Source: Sipunculus nudus (lineage: Eukaryota; Annelida; Sipuncula; Golfingiida; Sipunculidae). Taken from it: a stretch of DNA of 64,000 nt. The DNA lies in NCBI GenBank assembly GCA_026874595.1, contig CM049314.1:57024300-57088299 (forward strand), written 5' to 3'. Below, piece after piece: positions 12,713-25,780 of this stretch. A program made the translations under genes and the position numbers. How positions within the stretch are numbered: position 1 is the first letter of the stretch; each line of letters starts with the position of its first letter. The notes beneath the pieces are model-generated. The model searched no databases, was not told the origin of the DNA, and was given only the letters and a program-made list of their open reading frames with translations.

Positions 12713-13640
12713 TTTCATAAGAATCCAATTTTTGTGATCTCACCATACAATAAACTATATATAAATTAATGTATCCTTTATTGTATGATATTGTTAATAT
12801 CACACAAAGTTGGAGTACTATTCGAGAAGAACCAAACGAACATTGAATATTTGGAAAGTCTCGTTCTTTATAAACAGATAACGTCAACTATTTTTTATAA
12901 GTCATTATGTAAGACTGATATTATGTATAATATGATATCTAAGACAGATATAACGGATAATATGGTATTATGATATTATGTTTTTTTCTAGGAGAGATAT
13001 TTCAGAAAAGGAAGAATGATAGAATTTAGAAAGTGGACCATTTGTAAATGTTTATTCTTTTGAGGTCTTAGTATAAAAAAATTAGCATGGCACTCCTTAT
13101 GCTGTGGTTACACACTGCATTCTCTCCTTACTTAATTACTGCTTTAGTAGTTTCAAACAGGAGTTGTTGAGATGAATAAGTTGAAGCTCTGTCAATTCAC
13201 TGATCGGGTTCGGTTCTTGATTGGCATGGCTGGGTCTCCGTTGCTGAATCTCAGAGATCAGTGGAGGAAATGTATGCTGCTTTTGCCTTGTTGAAGTGGG
13301 TGTTGTGGCTTTCCTGAAGTCACCAGTGGGGGTAAAACGTTGGTGGTCTCTTGCAGCTTCCTGCTTGGCTTGGTGGCATCACGTCTATTGGCTCTCAAAA
13401 TTATGCTTAAGGAGCTCACAGGGCTGGGGTCTTGACCACAGCAACCTGTAGCTGCTCGACAAAGCGAAAAACATCTTCAGTTAGTATAAGTAATACCCTA
13501 CTTGGTTAAATTACATTCTTGGCCCTGTGCCAGTTGCCTTGTGGTGAAACCCAGCAAATCCTGCTACAGCGTTCAATGTTTAACCAAGGAGAATGCAGCG
13601 TAGAGCTACTGCATTAGGACTGTAGATTTTGGGTGAAAAG
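12713..13640. other. Unassigned intron, with a less AT-rich island at 13180-13470
   Basis: Positions 13180-13470 have balanced composition and no simple repeats, in contrast to the flanks. No long open frame bounded by splice sites was found. It may be a conserved non-coding block or an old degenerated insertion. Confidence 0.35.
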
Positions 13641-13650
13641 GTAAAGGGGG

Positions 13651-13690
13651 GTGTGTGTGTGTGTGTGTTAGGGTGGGGGGGGGGGGGGGG
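13651..13690. repeat. (GT)9 microsatellite followed by 16-G tract
   Basis: GT repeats at 13651-13668 are followed after a short GTTAGGGT-type spacer by sixteen consecutive G (13675-13690). Confidence 0.95.
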
Positions 13691-16600
13691 TTGTAGGGGT
13701 CATTATGGGCTGATATCAGTAACAATGTCAGTCTCATAGGAACTGACACACTGCCTTCCTACTGTGTCTTTGAGTTGCCTTTTATTTGTTGTTAAACTTC
13801 AAAAATATATGCTCACATGTTGGATTTATTAAAAACAGGATCTTACTTGAGATGTTCAGGTGAATGAATTTTAACTCAAATCCTTGACCACAAACCAGGT
13901 GCAGGAATCACAGATGAAGGCTTCAAATGCTTTCTTCTAATGTGGTCCAGGTACAGATGTGTATAACTTATTTTGAGTGTTTCTGTGATGGTAGAATGTA
14001 CTGTCTGACCTTCCCTGGTTTTATAAGCACCTGTGATCAGTCACTTTTGAGCCCTTTTATAGTCACTTAGTTTTTTGTTGAACTGGTAACTATTACTCTG
14101 TCCAGGCACACACAGACATTCACACACTTGTTTTAGAGTTACAGCAGCTTGCTGGAACCAGGCCAGATCATAACTGATGATCCATGAGTAATAATAGACT
14201 GTGGGAAAACATATTGTAATATGGTGGGAAATCATCCAGTGGAAACTTCAGAGTGGAAATATTTTTTTTCTTATATTGAAGTGAAATTAATGATTGGAAT
14301 TTGACTGATGATCAGTGCAGGGTTTGAAATAAATTATTTTTGCCACAAGCTAACTTTTGCTTGTTGTAGTTAAAAAAAGTCAGCGAGACTATCTTATATA
14401 TTATTAATACACCAGAGTCAATCACGGTTGCTCATTCCCAGGTCTGAAGTGTACATTGTTTCCTTCTGAGCTGTGCAGATTCTGATGTCTACTTGTGAAG
14501 TAACTAGAATACTTTGCTAGAGCCAGAATTTTCTAAATGAAAAAAAAACTAGGAATTTGCTACATTGCTAGTAGGTAATTTGAATGCTGCAATGATCCTA
14601 TTTGACAGCAGGGTAGATTTTCTGAGCAGAAATCTGATTCTGAGCACCGAGAAAATGAATTTTCATTTAATACTGTTTTATAAATTTTATACATTAACGA
14701 AGCTTCTTGCATTAATTATCAGCAGTTGGTATTTCACGTTTAGTCACAAGATTCCAAAAGATTTCATAAAGTGTTACAATTGCAAAAACGTTTTACATGT
14801 TTTTCTACTCTGGTCTTTGTCCAAAAAAATAATAGATGTACCGGTAAATGCTGTACCTCATCATGGTAGTTTTATAAAAAGATGACATCATGTAATCTTT
14901 GATTAAATTAACAGCTGTCAGTTATCAAAATTATAAAAAAACAGAATACTATAAAATATCAAAGATATTCAGATGTACCAGTATGTGTGCAAGGATTGTG
15001 CTTATAAACTTTCATAAAAAATGTTAGTTGTTCATTTTGTAATTATATTAAATTAATTAAATGTTAATTATTTCAAGTCTAATATCAGATCTTTAAATAA
15101 AAAGGAATTCACCATCAGTTCACTATTGACTTTAGTAATATTATTTCTTTTTTTTTTTAATTTCTGTATGTTATTGATAAAACTTTAAACTAAGTCTTTT
15201 TTAAAAGAACAGGAGTACAGTCATTTATTTTAAGAAAAAAAAAATTTTAAAAAGTTACAAAAATGCACCTACATATATATCATAAAATATGTTTTGTTGT
15301 GGATCAACCTTAAAGTGATGTGAATACAGTTTAGCTGACAGAGAACATTTTTGTAAACCTCTGAACTCTTGGCTAACCAGTCTAACCACACGTGACATGT
15401 CTAATATAATAAGGCAATGCTTATGGAAAGCCTGTGTGACCAACTTACAAAAAGGCATAACTTACTAAGGGAAATGACATTATACAAGTCTGGGAAGTAT
15501 GGTTTTCTAAATGGTTGCAGCAGGCGAGCACAGGGTTAATGTACTTTGGCACTCATCTGTATTCAGATGTTATTGGGTCAGTTAAACTTTTCTTAGCTGC
15601 TGATTGGTTGTGGCATTCTTTCAATCGAGGCCTATGATTGGCTAATTCAGATATATTGCAAGCTGATTGGTTGTGGCAGTTCTTACTGCATGCTGAATAT
15701 GCCAGGCATCAGATTGGGTATACTTCCATTAGTTTAGGTCATAGGTCATTAATTTTTTTTAAGCATAATGTACTTGATTATAGTGAACTGCCCAGGGAAT
15801 ATTTTGAAAAAAAAAACTATTTATAATATTGTCCAGTGACATCATCTCACTATACCAACAATACAAACTACCTACTTTTCGACTCCATATAAGAGTAAAT
15901 ACAATGATAAACATATAGTTACAAAGATATACATATAGTGAGTTTTAAATAATGACATGTATGCTGGAGAAAACCTTTGATTTATATAAATGTAAATAAT
16001 TGTTTTTGAGTCTTAAGTGATTAATTAATAGTAAAGAACTAGTCATTTTTAGGTTTTGGTCACTGTAACACAGGTTTGGACAAAGATTAAAGGTATAAAA
16101 TATTAATAATATATAACGTTTACAGTAATGATCATTAATAGGACAACCAGACTCTGTCCATTGTTAATGATTCTGACCTTAAGGGCAGCTTAAAAACATT
16201 ATAAACTTGTTATCAGGTTCACAGGACACAGAGGATTTTAAGTATTCTAACAGTTTTGTTGAAAACCATGAACACTTGTTTTCAGTAACAATATAAATGC
16301 TGAAATGGAAGTCAAAATCAGCTGCCAGGGGTGGAAGCAGGATTTTAAATTATTGTAAAGAGGGCTAAAGTATTGAAAAGGTGGGGGAGGGATATACTCC
16401 TTTCACGATATAGAAACTTTAAAATATATGCTGTAATAGAATTGTGTTGGGGTAGTTTTGGTGCCCTGTTCAGTGTCAACCTTGTAATTTTCTATTTTGT
16501 TGCGGTAGATATTTTTAGGTTGAAAAAGGAACGCCTGTACCCCTTATGCTATGATGATTGCTATCACCTCCCCCCCCCCCATAAATTTGCCCCTGGTTGA

Positions 16601-17991
16601 AACACTGTTGTTGAACTGAGCTGGAGGTTATTTTGATGGTCAGTTCATTAGTCAAATACTACAGGTAAAGGGTGTGTGTGATTTTATTAAATCTAGTTGA
16701 ATCAGCTCATATACTTAAATGCAATGCAGCTTCCTTTAACTGGGTGCAGCAGTACCCTTTATGATTTAGAGTGACCATGTACAGATTTTGTCCAGCGTGT
16801 GGCTGTCATCAAATGCATCAATAAAGATAGACCTACAGAGGACTACTGTATTGGCAGTAATTGATTGCTTGTGGGTCAGTGCTGTTTTAGTCTTATCCTC
16901 TGCTTGGCTCTACAGCCTCCAGTGTTAAGCTTCATAGTAGCAGTGCTAATTTATACATTTCTTTTGTCTAGAGCTGACTTCCAGTTTCAATCAATCAATT
17001 ACAGTTCCTAATTTGTATTGTTGTATTAAATATATACAATTCATATTACAAGATTATATCTTTGACCATGTATGGGGATCCTCCACTTCACCACTCGTGT
17101 CCACCTAATATTTCCTGGTAATTAATTAATATTTGTAAAATGCACTAAAGTGTAGCTTAATTTAGCTCAGAGGCAAATTAGACAAATATGGCGATTATCA
17201 GACAGCAAAATAATACTCTCCAATGTATGGGTTCAATATGAGTAATTCAAAATGAAATACTACTGAAAAGATGTACATTTTTGCAACATATTGGTGACAA
17301 CCTAAGCTGTCCATCTTAAACTACATACATTTGATAATTCATCATGATGACATCACAGTGGTTATTGAACGTCACACTTTTTTTACGTTACACGTCCCTC
17401 CTACATTACATGTATGCTTAAACATGATGGTCACTTCAAATGACACCACCAATTTTGCAGCTCTTTCAAGATTATTCATACATCGCAAAGTAAATTATAT
17501 GTTTATTTCATATGTTTATTAAATCATCCAAAATCACCACTTTACGGCCTGTGATTACAGTCTGTTTTGTATTAGCTATCAAAAATTTTAGTTATTTGAT
17601 AAACATCTTAGCAACAGGACCTTGGGTTGAACGTAATGCTTGTATTTAGTTTGTATGATGATGTTAAGTTTGGATGTATTCTTGACAATGCAGACCTTGT
17701 AGTTAAATGGTGAACTTTATGTCTCTGGTTTTCATCAGGATTTATTGTGTACCATTTCTGAGGAGAGTGAGGCTGGATGCTTTGAAAAAGGCAAATCATT
17801 TTGCACAGTTAGCCCATGTTAGGATGTGACTTTTCCCGAAGATTCAAAGTAAGAAACAGCAGTAAAAAATATTTTTACTCTTCACTTTAAACCATAGTAA
17901 AACTGCATTATAGACAAGGCTGAAGCCACAAGTGCTACAAGGATATAATTTATGTAATATGCTGAGAACTGTAGCTCAAACCATCAGCTGA
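13691..17991. other. Unassigned AT-rich intronic sequence
   Basis: No coding exon, RNA gene or repeat pair was recognised. There is an eleven-C run at 16570-16580. Two similar TGATTGGTTGTGGCA stretches at about 15600-15680 form a short imperfect direct repeat. A 106-codon frame at 14565-14885 has no recognised domain or splice context. Confidence 0.4.
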
Positions 17992-18798
17992 AGCCCCTTT
18001 CACACATGTATGGATAGAAACACGGATCATCCAAGACTTTGAACTGTGAAGTTCTGGGGACAGTGGCACAATTTCGTTTATGGGGCTTTCACACATTCAG
18101 GGATAACAACGTGGACCATCCCGGACTTTGATCCATGGTGGTCCGGGGACAGCGGCGCAATTTCGTTTATGGGGCTTTCACACATTCAAGGATAACAACG
18201 TGGACCATCCCAGACTTTGATCCGTGGTGTTCCGGGGACAGCGGCACAATTTCTTGTATGGGGCTTTCACACATTCAGGGATAACAACATGGACCATCCC
18301 AGACTTTGATCCGTGGTGTTCTGGGGACAGGGGCACAATTTCTTGTATGGGGCTTTCACACATTCAGGGATAACAACGTGGACCATCCAGGACTTTGATC
18401 CGTGGTGTTCTGGGGACAGCGGCGCAGTTTTGTTTATGGGGCTTTCACACATTCATGGCTAGCAACACAGATCATCCTGAAACATGGTTGGGAGATGCTG
18501 GTCTCAATATGGAGCTTCCAGTGGCTACGCAGAGACTCCCGGATGTATGCGGTGGCTACATGGAGGTGCACGGTGCCAACGAGTGATATGGACCATTTTA
18601 AATGTGTGAACTCCAGGACAAAAAAAATTGCGCAGGTTTAATTTTTTCTCCAAACATGCTGGTGCACCAAGGATCAACCCAGATGCCTGCACAGTGATAC
18701 CAGAGTTAACAAAGATGATGCCGGAGTTGACTTGGATGATCCCAGAACGATGTTCTGGGATGATCTGTGATGCTATCTGTGAATGTGTGAAAGGGGCT
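17992..18798. mobile_element. Fold-back-like element built of 89-bp tandem units
   Basis: The ends are inverted: AGCCCCTTTCACACAT at 17992 and its complement ending GGGGCT at 18798. TGA occurs on both sides (17989-17991, 18799-18801) as a possible 3-bp duplication. From 17993 to about 18480 the left arm is a tandem array of 89-bp units, each starting with GGGGCTTTCACACATTCA or a variant (18082, 18171, 18260, 18349, 18438). Each unit continues GGACCATCC, then ACTTTGATCC, then GGGGACAG. The right arm holds one diverged inverted unit with GATCATCCCAGAAC-like sequence. Subterminal sequence amplified in tandem recalls fold-back elements. No coding function was seen. Confidence 0.7.
18082..18526 (+). 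repeat. 89-bp tandem repeat (about 5 units)
   Basis: Unit starts at 18082, 18171, 18260, 18349 and 18438 are exactly 89 bp apart. The last unit diverges after about 35 bp, and a more diverged unit precedes the array at 17993. Overlapping minus-strand frames (repeated CESPI/HHGSKS-like peptides) simply reflect the repeat. Confidence 0.9.
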
Positions 18799-18801
18799 TG
18801 A

Positions 18802-21305
18802 GCATCATGACCACTTGGACTTAACTTGTTGATTTTTGGTCTCCACCTGTTAGCAATGATGGATATCCTTTTTATTAATTAGTTTTTAAAACTGTTGCTA
18901 TGAGTTTTTCAAGAATTTTAATGGCTATAAAGAAATTAAATAGGCAAAACCTCAAAAAACAACATAACACAAGATCCCAGAAAAGACAGAATGAAATTGC
19001 AACAAGACATTTTATATAGACTTATAAAGAATAAAATGTGTTTACTGAATATTTCGCATACTTTCTGAATTACTGCAGGATAGTTAGAAGATAAAAAGCT
19101 GGTAATTGAATTCACTTAGTACTACTGTGACAGGTAGAACTTAAAGCAGTTCAAGCATGGCTCACACATCGGCTCAAACATCCGGCTGTCCCTTGTTAGC
19201 AATTTCTGCTGTGACTATTTTCTTCATCTGAGCCGGATATGGCTGAATGTTTTGTTGATTATGTGTCCCTTGGCATTGTAAAACCATGGAGACCCATCCA
19301 CTGTAGTAAAAGCATTTTCATCTACAAGCTCCATCAAAGAAGTAAATTTTGTTTCTGGCTTGACAGATATAATTTATTTCAATATTTTTGGTCTGCTTTT
19401 AGTTCTTTTGTTAGATTTTCCAATCAACTTGCAGCTCTTATCAACTCGCCGTAATTAAGTAACATCATCTATCATTCATAAGTGGAATATAAATATCGCA
19501 GCATTTTCTGTCAAGTTTCGTGTTCTAATAATGGGTTCGGTCACTTGGGATAAAAGCGTATCCTTCTTCAGTGGAAAGTTTTCGTTTGCTTAGACCCAGT
19601 GGATGATCAGTCATACAGAGTTTTTACTTCTTCGTTACTTTCTGTAAAAGATTGTGTCAAATCCCCAGCTCATCAAAGCAAACTATTAAGACCATCAAAT
19701 GAATGTTGATCATGTAATCTATTTCAGTTTGGGATTTATGATCTATCTCGGGAGAAGTGGAAATTCAATTAAAATCGAAGTCTGAAAGAGAACAAATACT
19801 GGAGCTGTTGCTGGCTTCACAGCTTGATTTAGAACTATTGTAAACGGGATAATATCATGCAGCATTATGATACCACATCGAATGTACTTGGTGAATTTAT
19901 AATGACATTTAACCATCTTTCTGCGACAGGACTGTTTCCTCACAACCGCTTGTAAGGTAGATTTCTCTAAAAATAACCACATGGGATTGATTTCATTGCC
20001 ACCAGCTGTTACTTAACGGTCAGAACTGAAAGTGCTTAGAGGTATTTTTTCATGCAGGTGGAAATTTTGAAAAAGAATGTCTGATCAGTTCCATTGAAAT
20101 CTCTGACATTTCTCATGAATTGAAATATTTTAGCTCCATGGCAATGGATTATTTCAGCTTTAAAAGTGATGGAATATTTCATCTCAGTAGCGATGGAATC
20201 GGCTTTGATTATAAATCGAAATAACACAGAATCTAATGAAGTTACAGATGTTCTCATCTGATAGAAAGAAAGATGAGAGAAAGAAAAATGATATTCAGCC
20301 ACAGCTGTTTGAACCTGTTTCTGATAACTGTTTTTTAATTAAATTTATGTAATGTCATTGTACAAGGTTCTGTCTGTGGATGTTGAGTATGGACTTATGT
20401 GCATGCCAGTAGGTAGAAGTAAAGTATTAAATCTCATTAAATTTCATTGTTCAAAATATATATGGACATACACAAAATATTGAGAATGTGTTTAACATTA
20501 TATCTTCTATGTTTTTCTTTTATGAAAAAAAAATAAGGATGTAGTGGTTAAATTAGATGAAAGTGAAAATGATTCATCTTAGTGTCAGTCATAAATGGGG
20601 AATGACACATCTCCTTATCTTTATCATTTACAAAACAATTCCAACAGCCAATTTTGAGTCAGTAAAACACAATACAATTTTAATACATCAGACACAAAGT
20701 CTGGTTCCAAAAACAGTTTTCCAAACCCCACAGAATTTCACCAACAATATTAGGGGCCCTCGGGCTTATTTTGTGCCATATACCTGGGGCTGGGACCTTA
20801 ATTGTTAAGGACTTTGACGCTGTTCACCCTGGACTGCAGGTATTAAGGTTGGATAAAATATACCTCAAGGTACTACTTATAATGGATTGAGTCATGCAGG
20901 CATGCACAACAGATTAATCCATTCTCCTCCCACCTGTAGTTTGCGTAGACTTAGTATCGACTGGCTGTGACTTTGAAAGTGTATTACAGATTAGAGTACA
21001 TTCATGGCTATCAAAGTAGTGTGGGGGCCTAAGTTCTGTTCAGATATTGAAGGTTTAACTTACTGATACCATTTGAATCCTACACTTCATTTGGTACACA
21101 AGTGTATTCTGTATTAATCAGCATTCATATAATTGCCAGTAAAACTGGTATATTGTTTAACAGACCCTGAACATTTAATCTCGTTTAGTTGTTAACAGTT
21201 CCTGTAGCATCGATTGTTTAAGTTATTTATATCCACAGAATTTGAGATGTATTGTTGCTCTGCAGGCATTCAGATTCTATTAACATACACTTCTAAATTT
21301 ATATG
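18802..21305. other. Unassigned intronic sequence
   Basis: No supported gene. The short frames between 19239 and 20808 have no domain, splice context or codon character that convinces me. Confidence 0.4.
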
Positions 21306-21335
21306 GCGTTAAAATTAATCACATCTTTCTAGTAA
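21306..21335 (+). repeat. 30-bp direct repeat flanking GATC element copy 1 (left)
   Basis: A 30-bp sequence starting GCGTTAAAATTAATCACATC is found perfectly repeated at 23346-23375, just outside the other end of the element. It is far longer than a normal target duplication of an inverted-repeat transposon. Confidence 0.9.
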
Positions 21336-21346
21336 ATGAACGTATA

Positions 21347-23332
21347 TGTCAAGGCCCAGATTGCGATCTGGACGGATCTTAGATCTGTCCAGCCCAAATT
21401 GCGATCGCAGTTCAGGCCGGCCCAAACTGCGATCGCAATCCAGGCTGGCCAGATCTTAGATCTGTCCAGCCTATATTGCGATCGCAGTTTAGTCCGGCCC
21501 AGATTGTGATCTTGTCTTTCTTGATCTAAGATCTGTCCAGTCAAGATTGCGATCCTAAACTTGACCAGCCCATATTGCGATCCATGCGATCCAAGTGTTT
21601 CAGCTTGTTAATTTATAGTTATTTTAAAATTGAAAAACAAAATAAAATATGTCAAAATTTTAAAATTTTTTCAGACAAGTACTGATTAAATATGTCAATA
21701 TTTTTCACCAATAATATTAAGACTCGTGGCGGTATCAGCTGTCACAAGACTATGTAAATAATCAAAATCTGTATAGCTGGTTCCTCAATTTATGTTAATA
21801 AAATTAAAATTTGCCCATCTCTAGTTTTCTCCTTGTACAGTTTATAGGGTGTTCTTATGCTTGAGTTATTTTTTATTCTTATAATGGTTTCATAGCTGAA
21901 ATTGCTTTTAATTTCTTTTACATTTTTTAAAATAAAAATATTTAAATATGATAAAAAATCAGATCTTTGACAAGTTCTCGTTATGATTTCTGTAATTTTG
22001 ATAATTGTCATAAGACTTTTGCTATGTCTAGTGCTTAGATTGATGTGAAAGTAGTCCAAAGTGAATTTAATAGTTTTATGTTTAAATATAAATTAAAACC
22101 ATAAAACCAGGTACTTATGATCATTATGATCATACTTATGATCAATTTGTGAAATTTGTAAATTCTGGATTCTCAAGAACTTTGTTTTGCTGAAACTGAA
22201 TAAATACCAGATATGATAAGAATACTTTGCAAATATATTTGAATGCGAATATGAATATATGTACTCCATAATTTCATGCATAAAAATAGGAATACAGGTA
22301 TAAGTTAAAGTATTTGAATACAAATGCAAATACTTTCAAAATGTAATCATGAATGCATTCATGAATATATTCTATTATATTATTTTAATAATCATTTATT
22401 TCGATTATATTATTAAAAGATCTTTTCATATGATGCTGTTATTATTTTTAATTTAAATTATATTTGACACAATATTTGTTTTTAATTTATAATAAAAAGT
22501 TATATTATTTAAGTTTTATTCTTGGGTAGGAATAACCAGTAATTATTAAATAAAAGTTCTCATTTGTAAAAATCAGAATTACCATGACTGATAATGGACA
22601 GGTTTTTTTTTCTTCAAATAATTCTACTGCAATGATGATAAAGTTATATGGCCAAGTCCAAACCTATGTAAAAACAGCACACCATTTCCAGCTGTTTATA
22701 AAATAAATGACATCAATCCTCTTACCTGTCTCCAAGGATATTATCATAATCTTACATAACTTGAGTTAAACACCATCAGCTCATAATGCAGCTTATATTA
22801 CCATACAAAACCTGCACTTGCCTACCTCCTCTTCCAAATCATATTTTGTGAGCATATAAAACCCATGGGTTCCTTCTTACCTTTTTTCAACAACCATGCA
22901 ATACTAAATGAGTTGGTGAAACATCCCATGTTTCACTCCTGTGATATAAAGGAGTGAACATTGCCTTTCTGTATTATAACTGTATTTATTATGGGAAAAT
23001 GGTACAATGCAATACCAAATGAGTTGGTAAAACAACCAATGTTTCACTCCTGTGATCGAAAAAGCATGGATCGCAATATGGGCTGGTCAAGTTTAGGATC
23101 GCAATCTCGGCTGGACTGATCTTAGATCTGTCCAGACCAGATTGCAATCCTGAAGCAAGAAAGACAGGATCGCAGTCTGGGCCGGACTAAACTGCGATCG
23201 CAATATAGGCTGGACAGATCTAAGATCTGGCCAGCCTGGATTACGATCGCAGTTTGGGCCGGCCAAAACTGCGATCGCAATTTGGGCTGGACAGATCTAA
23301 GATCCGTCCAGATCGCGATCTGGGCCTTGACA
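21347..23332. mobile_element. Long-TIR GATC-palindrome element, copy 1 (1986 bp)
   Basis: It begins TGTCAAGGCCCAGATTGCGA and ends with the complement, GGGCCTTGACA at 23332, with TATA on both sides. The inverted arms are 21347-21587 and 23064-23332. The left arm lacks a short block present in the right. Each arm is a mosaic of GATC-centred palindromes: TTGCGATCGCAA-like blocks alternating with CAGATCTAAGATCTG-like blocks and GGCCGGCC. The interior is very AT-rich with no transposase frame. Inside the right arm lies a repeated segment of the CACTCCTGTGAT type (about 22935 and 23045). Copies 2 and 3 are at 36098 and 55272. Confidence 0.85.
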
Positions 23333-23345
23333 TATATATATGCAT

Positions 23346-23375
23346 GCGTTAAAATTAATCACATCTTTCTAGTAA
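23346..23375 (+). repeat. 30-bp direct repeat flanking GATC element copy 1 (right)
   Basis: Identical to 21306-21335. Between this repeat and the element end lie TATATATATGCAT-type bases not shared with the left side. Confidence 0.9.
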
Positions 23376-23426
23376 CAGAGCTCTAAAAATATGGATGTCT
23401 AAACATCCCAGCTGGGTTGAAAATCT

Positions 23427-23442
23427 GGGGGGGGGGGGGGGG
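23427..23442. repeat. 16-G homopolymer
   Basis: An uninterrupted run of sixteen G directly read from the sequence. Confidence 0.95.
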
Positions 23443-24266
23443 CACAATGTTTGCTCATGGCTGCGTCCGCTTGGATGAGTCATGTAGAGCTGCATTTTCA
23501 TTCTAAAAGCTTAAATTGTCTACCAGCATCAATTATTGACACTTCTAAGTACTGATATACTAGCTATAGCCTGTGAAACAACATTTGGCCGCAAGTTTCA
23601 ACCGTTCACGGACAAAATGGGACTTTTGATGTCAGTCAGATTCTTTTGTCAGCTGTCTCCTATTCAACCGGAAAACCTGAGTCGATTTCCAAAGATACCA
23701 CAAAAATATGCCTTATGAAATGATTACAGAACAAACGGGCCTATGGGAGCCTCACACCCTTACCCTGGTTAATAAAAAAAACGTGCCATATGAGATAATT
23801 ACGGAACAAGCTGGTTCTGAGGTTATGACCTTTCAGAGCCATCTATCAATAATGTGATGCATGAAGAGGTATCCTAAGAAGTTAACTTGCCAAAACTGCT
23901 TAACAGTTTATTTTAAATGGAATTACATGTCCTAGAAATATCTGAAAATAATGTTTTAGTGGTATTGTAGCTAACTAACTTTGCTCAAATTTAGTTACAA
24001 CAGTTAAGAGTACATAATTGTATCCGCCAAAACAGAGTTTTGCGGATACTATGTTTTCAGCGCACCGCCGCCATGTAGGTGTCAGGAGAACTCCTCCGTA
24101 ACCGCTGGGCGGAATTTAACGAAACCCGGGGTAATGTTCGGGTCACATGTGAACTGCTGCGCCCCGATTTTGTTTTGACCTCTGACCTTTCCTCTGCGCT
24201 CTGCGTCCGTTTGTGCGTCTGTTTCCACACATAAACCCAAATATCTCGGTAACAGTTTGACTGATC

Positions 24267-25127
24267 TTAAATGTACACTGTACCCTGGTGCGTAAGGGAA
24301 TAAAAGAAAAAAAAGCCAGCCCAGTATTGTTGGTCTTGCAATTATATGATATTTTTTTCTCATATTTAACAAATCTTAAAAAACATATAGTTTAATTATA
24401 AACTTTTATTATAACTAAACAAATCTTAAATGTTTGACACATTACTAACATCAAGAAAAGGCTTGATACCCTTATAAACATGGTCAGTCAAAATCTTAAT
24501 CGGGGCAACCAATTTATACAGGAGGACCACCAGTGTTTGAGAGGACCATGTCCTCAGGACCAGTACATTTTATCAAATTCTTGAATCCCTGTTTTAATAT
24601 ATTGAATCATATATAAAATCTATATAAATCATCATGCAAACATCTGAATAAACATGTCATTTTCAGTACCTCAATAAAATTGTTACCGGTATGTAAATGA
24701 CGAGGGAAGAATTAGAATCTGGGAAGATCCAAAACTCTTATAGTAAAAATAGTAAATTATGCAAAAGGAACCTGCCTCACCTATAAAAAGGATATCACTT
24801 AACAAATAAGAGCAGGGAAAAATGAGAATTGTCATTCTTCCCTCGACATAAACATAGAGTTGTATTATATGGCCAGAACAACCTTGGGTCCTGTTCAGGT
24901 CCTTTCCATATAAAACATATTCTGGCAGAGAGCATGAGAAAGAAAACCCTGAAATCATGTTAATCCATGGGGCAAAAGTCAGGTAAATAGGTTCACAGAG
25001 AATCCTGCTATGATTTTATGATTTTGGCATGGTAAAAAAAAGCGATATTCCTCTCTAAACTTTGCTGATACAGGTCCCTTTGCCACCAAACACTCTTTGC
25101 AGATGGTTTCTCGCATGGATGCTGTCC
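24267..25127 (+). repeat. 861-bp direct duplication, copy A
   Basis: It aligns without gaps to 26300-27160 (constant offset 2033). I see only four substitutions, near 24492, 24688, 24716 and 25036. It is non-coding: the minus-strand frame at 24683-24958 is identical in both copies except its last residue, but it has no recognised domain. The 3' part (25030-25127) belongs to the interspersed family also at 3240 and 57725. Confidence 0.93.
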
Positions 25128-25140
25128 ATTCACCTGAAAT

Positions 25141-25780
25141 TCGGCATGCGTATACATCCTGGATAGCTTTTCTGACTTTATGACAGGTGGCGCCACCTAC
25201 ATTCACGTTTACGCTGCAGACATCCAAGCTCATATCTCGGGAACTGTTTGACCGATTGGGCCAAAATTTAGCATGTATATAGATCTCAAATAGCTCTTTA
25301 TCATACGCAAGACTGGTGGTGCCACCTGCAGCCATTTTTGCCCAGCTCCCGTCTGATTGTCTGCCATCCATAAAATCACTCATATCTCGGCAGTGGTTTG
25401 ATATATCTGCCTTAAATTATGCAGGTTTATACATTCCCGACAGCTCTCTTGATTTTATGACAGGTGGCGCCACCTGCATTCTAGTTTATGGAGCAGACTT
25501 CCAAGCTCATATCTTGGGAACCGTACGTATGACCGATTGGGGCCAAAGTTTTGCATGTGTATAGTTCTCACATAGCTCTTTATCAAACACAAAACTGGTG
25601 GCGCCACCTTCAACCATCTGTTTGTCTGCCATGGGCTAAAATCACTCATAAACATGTAGTAGTTTGACTTATCTGCCTTAAATTTTGCATATGTATACAA
25701 CTTGGACGGCTTTCTGGATTTTGTGGTAGGTGGAGCAACCTACATACACTATTTGGCTGCAGACATCCATGCTAATATGC
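25141..25780 (+). repeat. About 270-bp tandem repeat with GGTGGCGCCACC palindromes
   Basis: Segments starting near 25141, 25417 and 25683 align (TATACATCC/TATACATTCC/TATACAACT, then TTTATGACAGGTGGCGCC, then CATCCAAGCTCATATC, then GACCGATTGG). There are about 2.4 diverged units. The 12-bp palindrome GGTGGCGCCACC or close variants recur twice per unit. Confidence 0.8.

Noticed and set aside
18178-18452. Overlapping minus-strand frames with repeated CESPI-like peptides
   Set aside because: Explained by the 89-bp tandem array inside the fold-back-like element.
21329-21544. Minus-strand frame (and similar frames at 36010, 37474 and 56275-56794)
   Set aside because: These run through the GATC palindromic arms; the Arg/Ser-rich peptides reflect the palindromes, not a protein.
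24979-25383. 134-codon minus-strand frame
   Set aside because: It spans the 861-bp duplication edge and the about 270-bp tandem repeat. The homologous copy at 27012-27236 diverges abruptly at the repeat boundary, so it is incidental.
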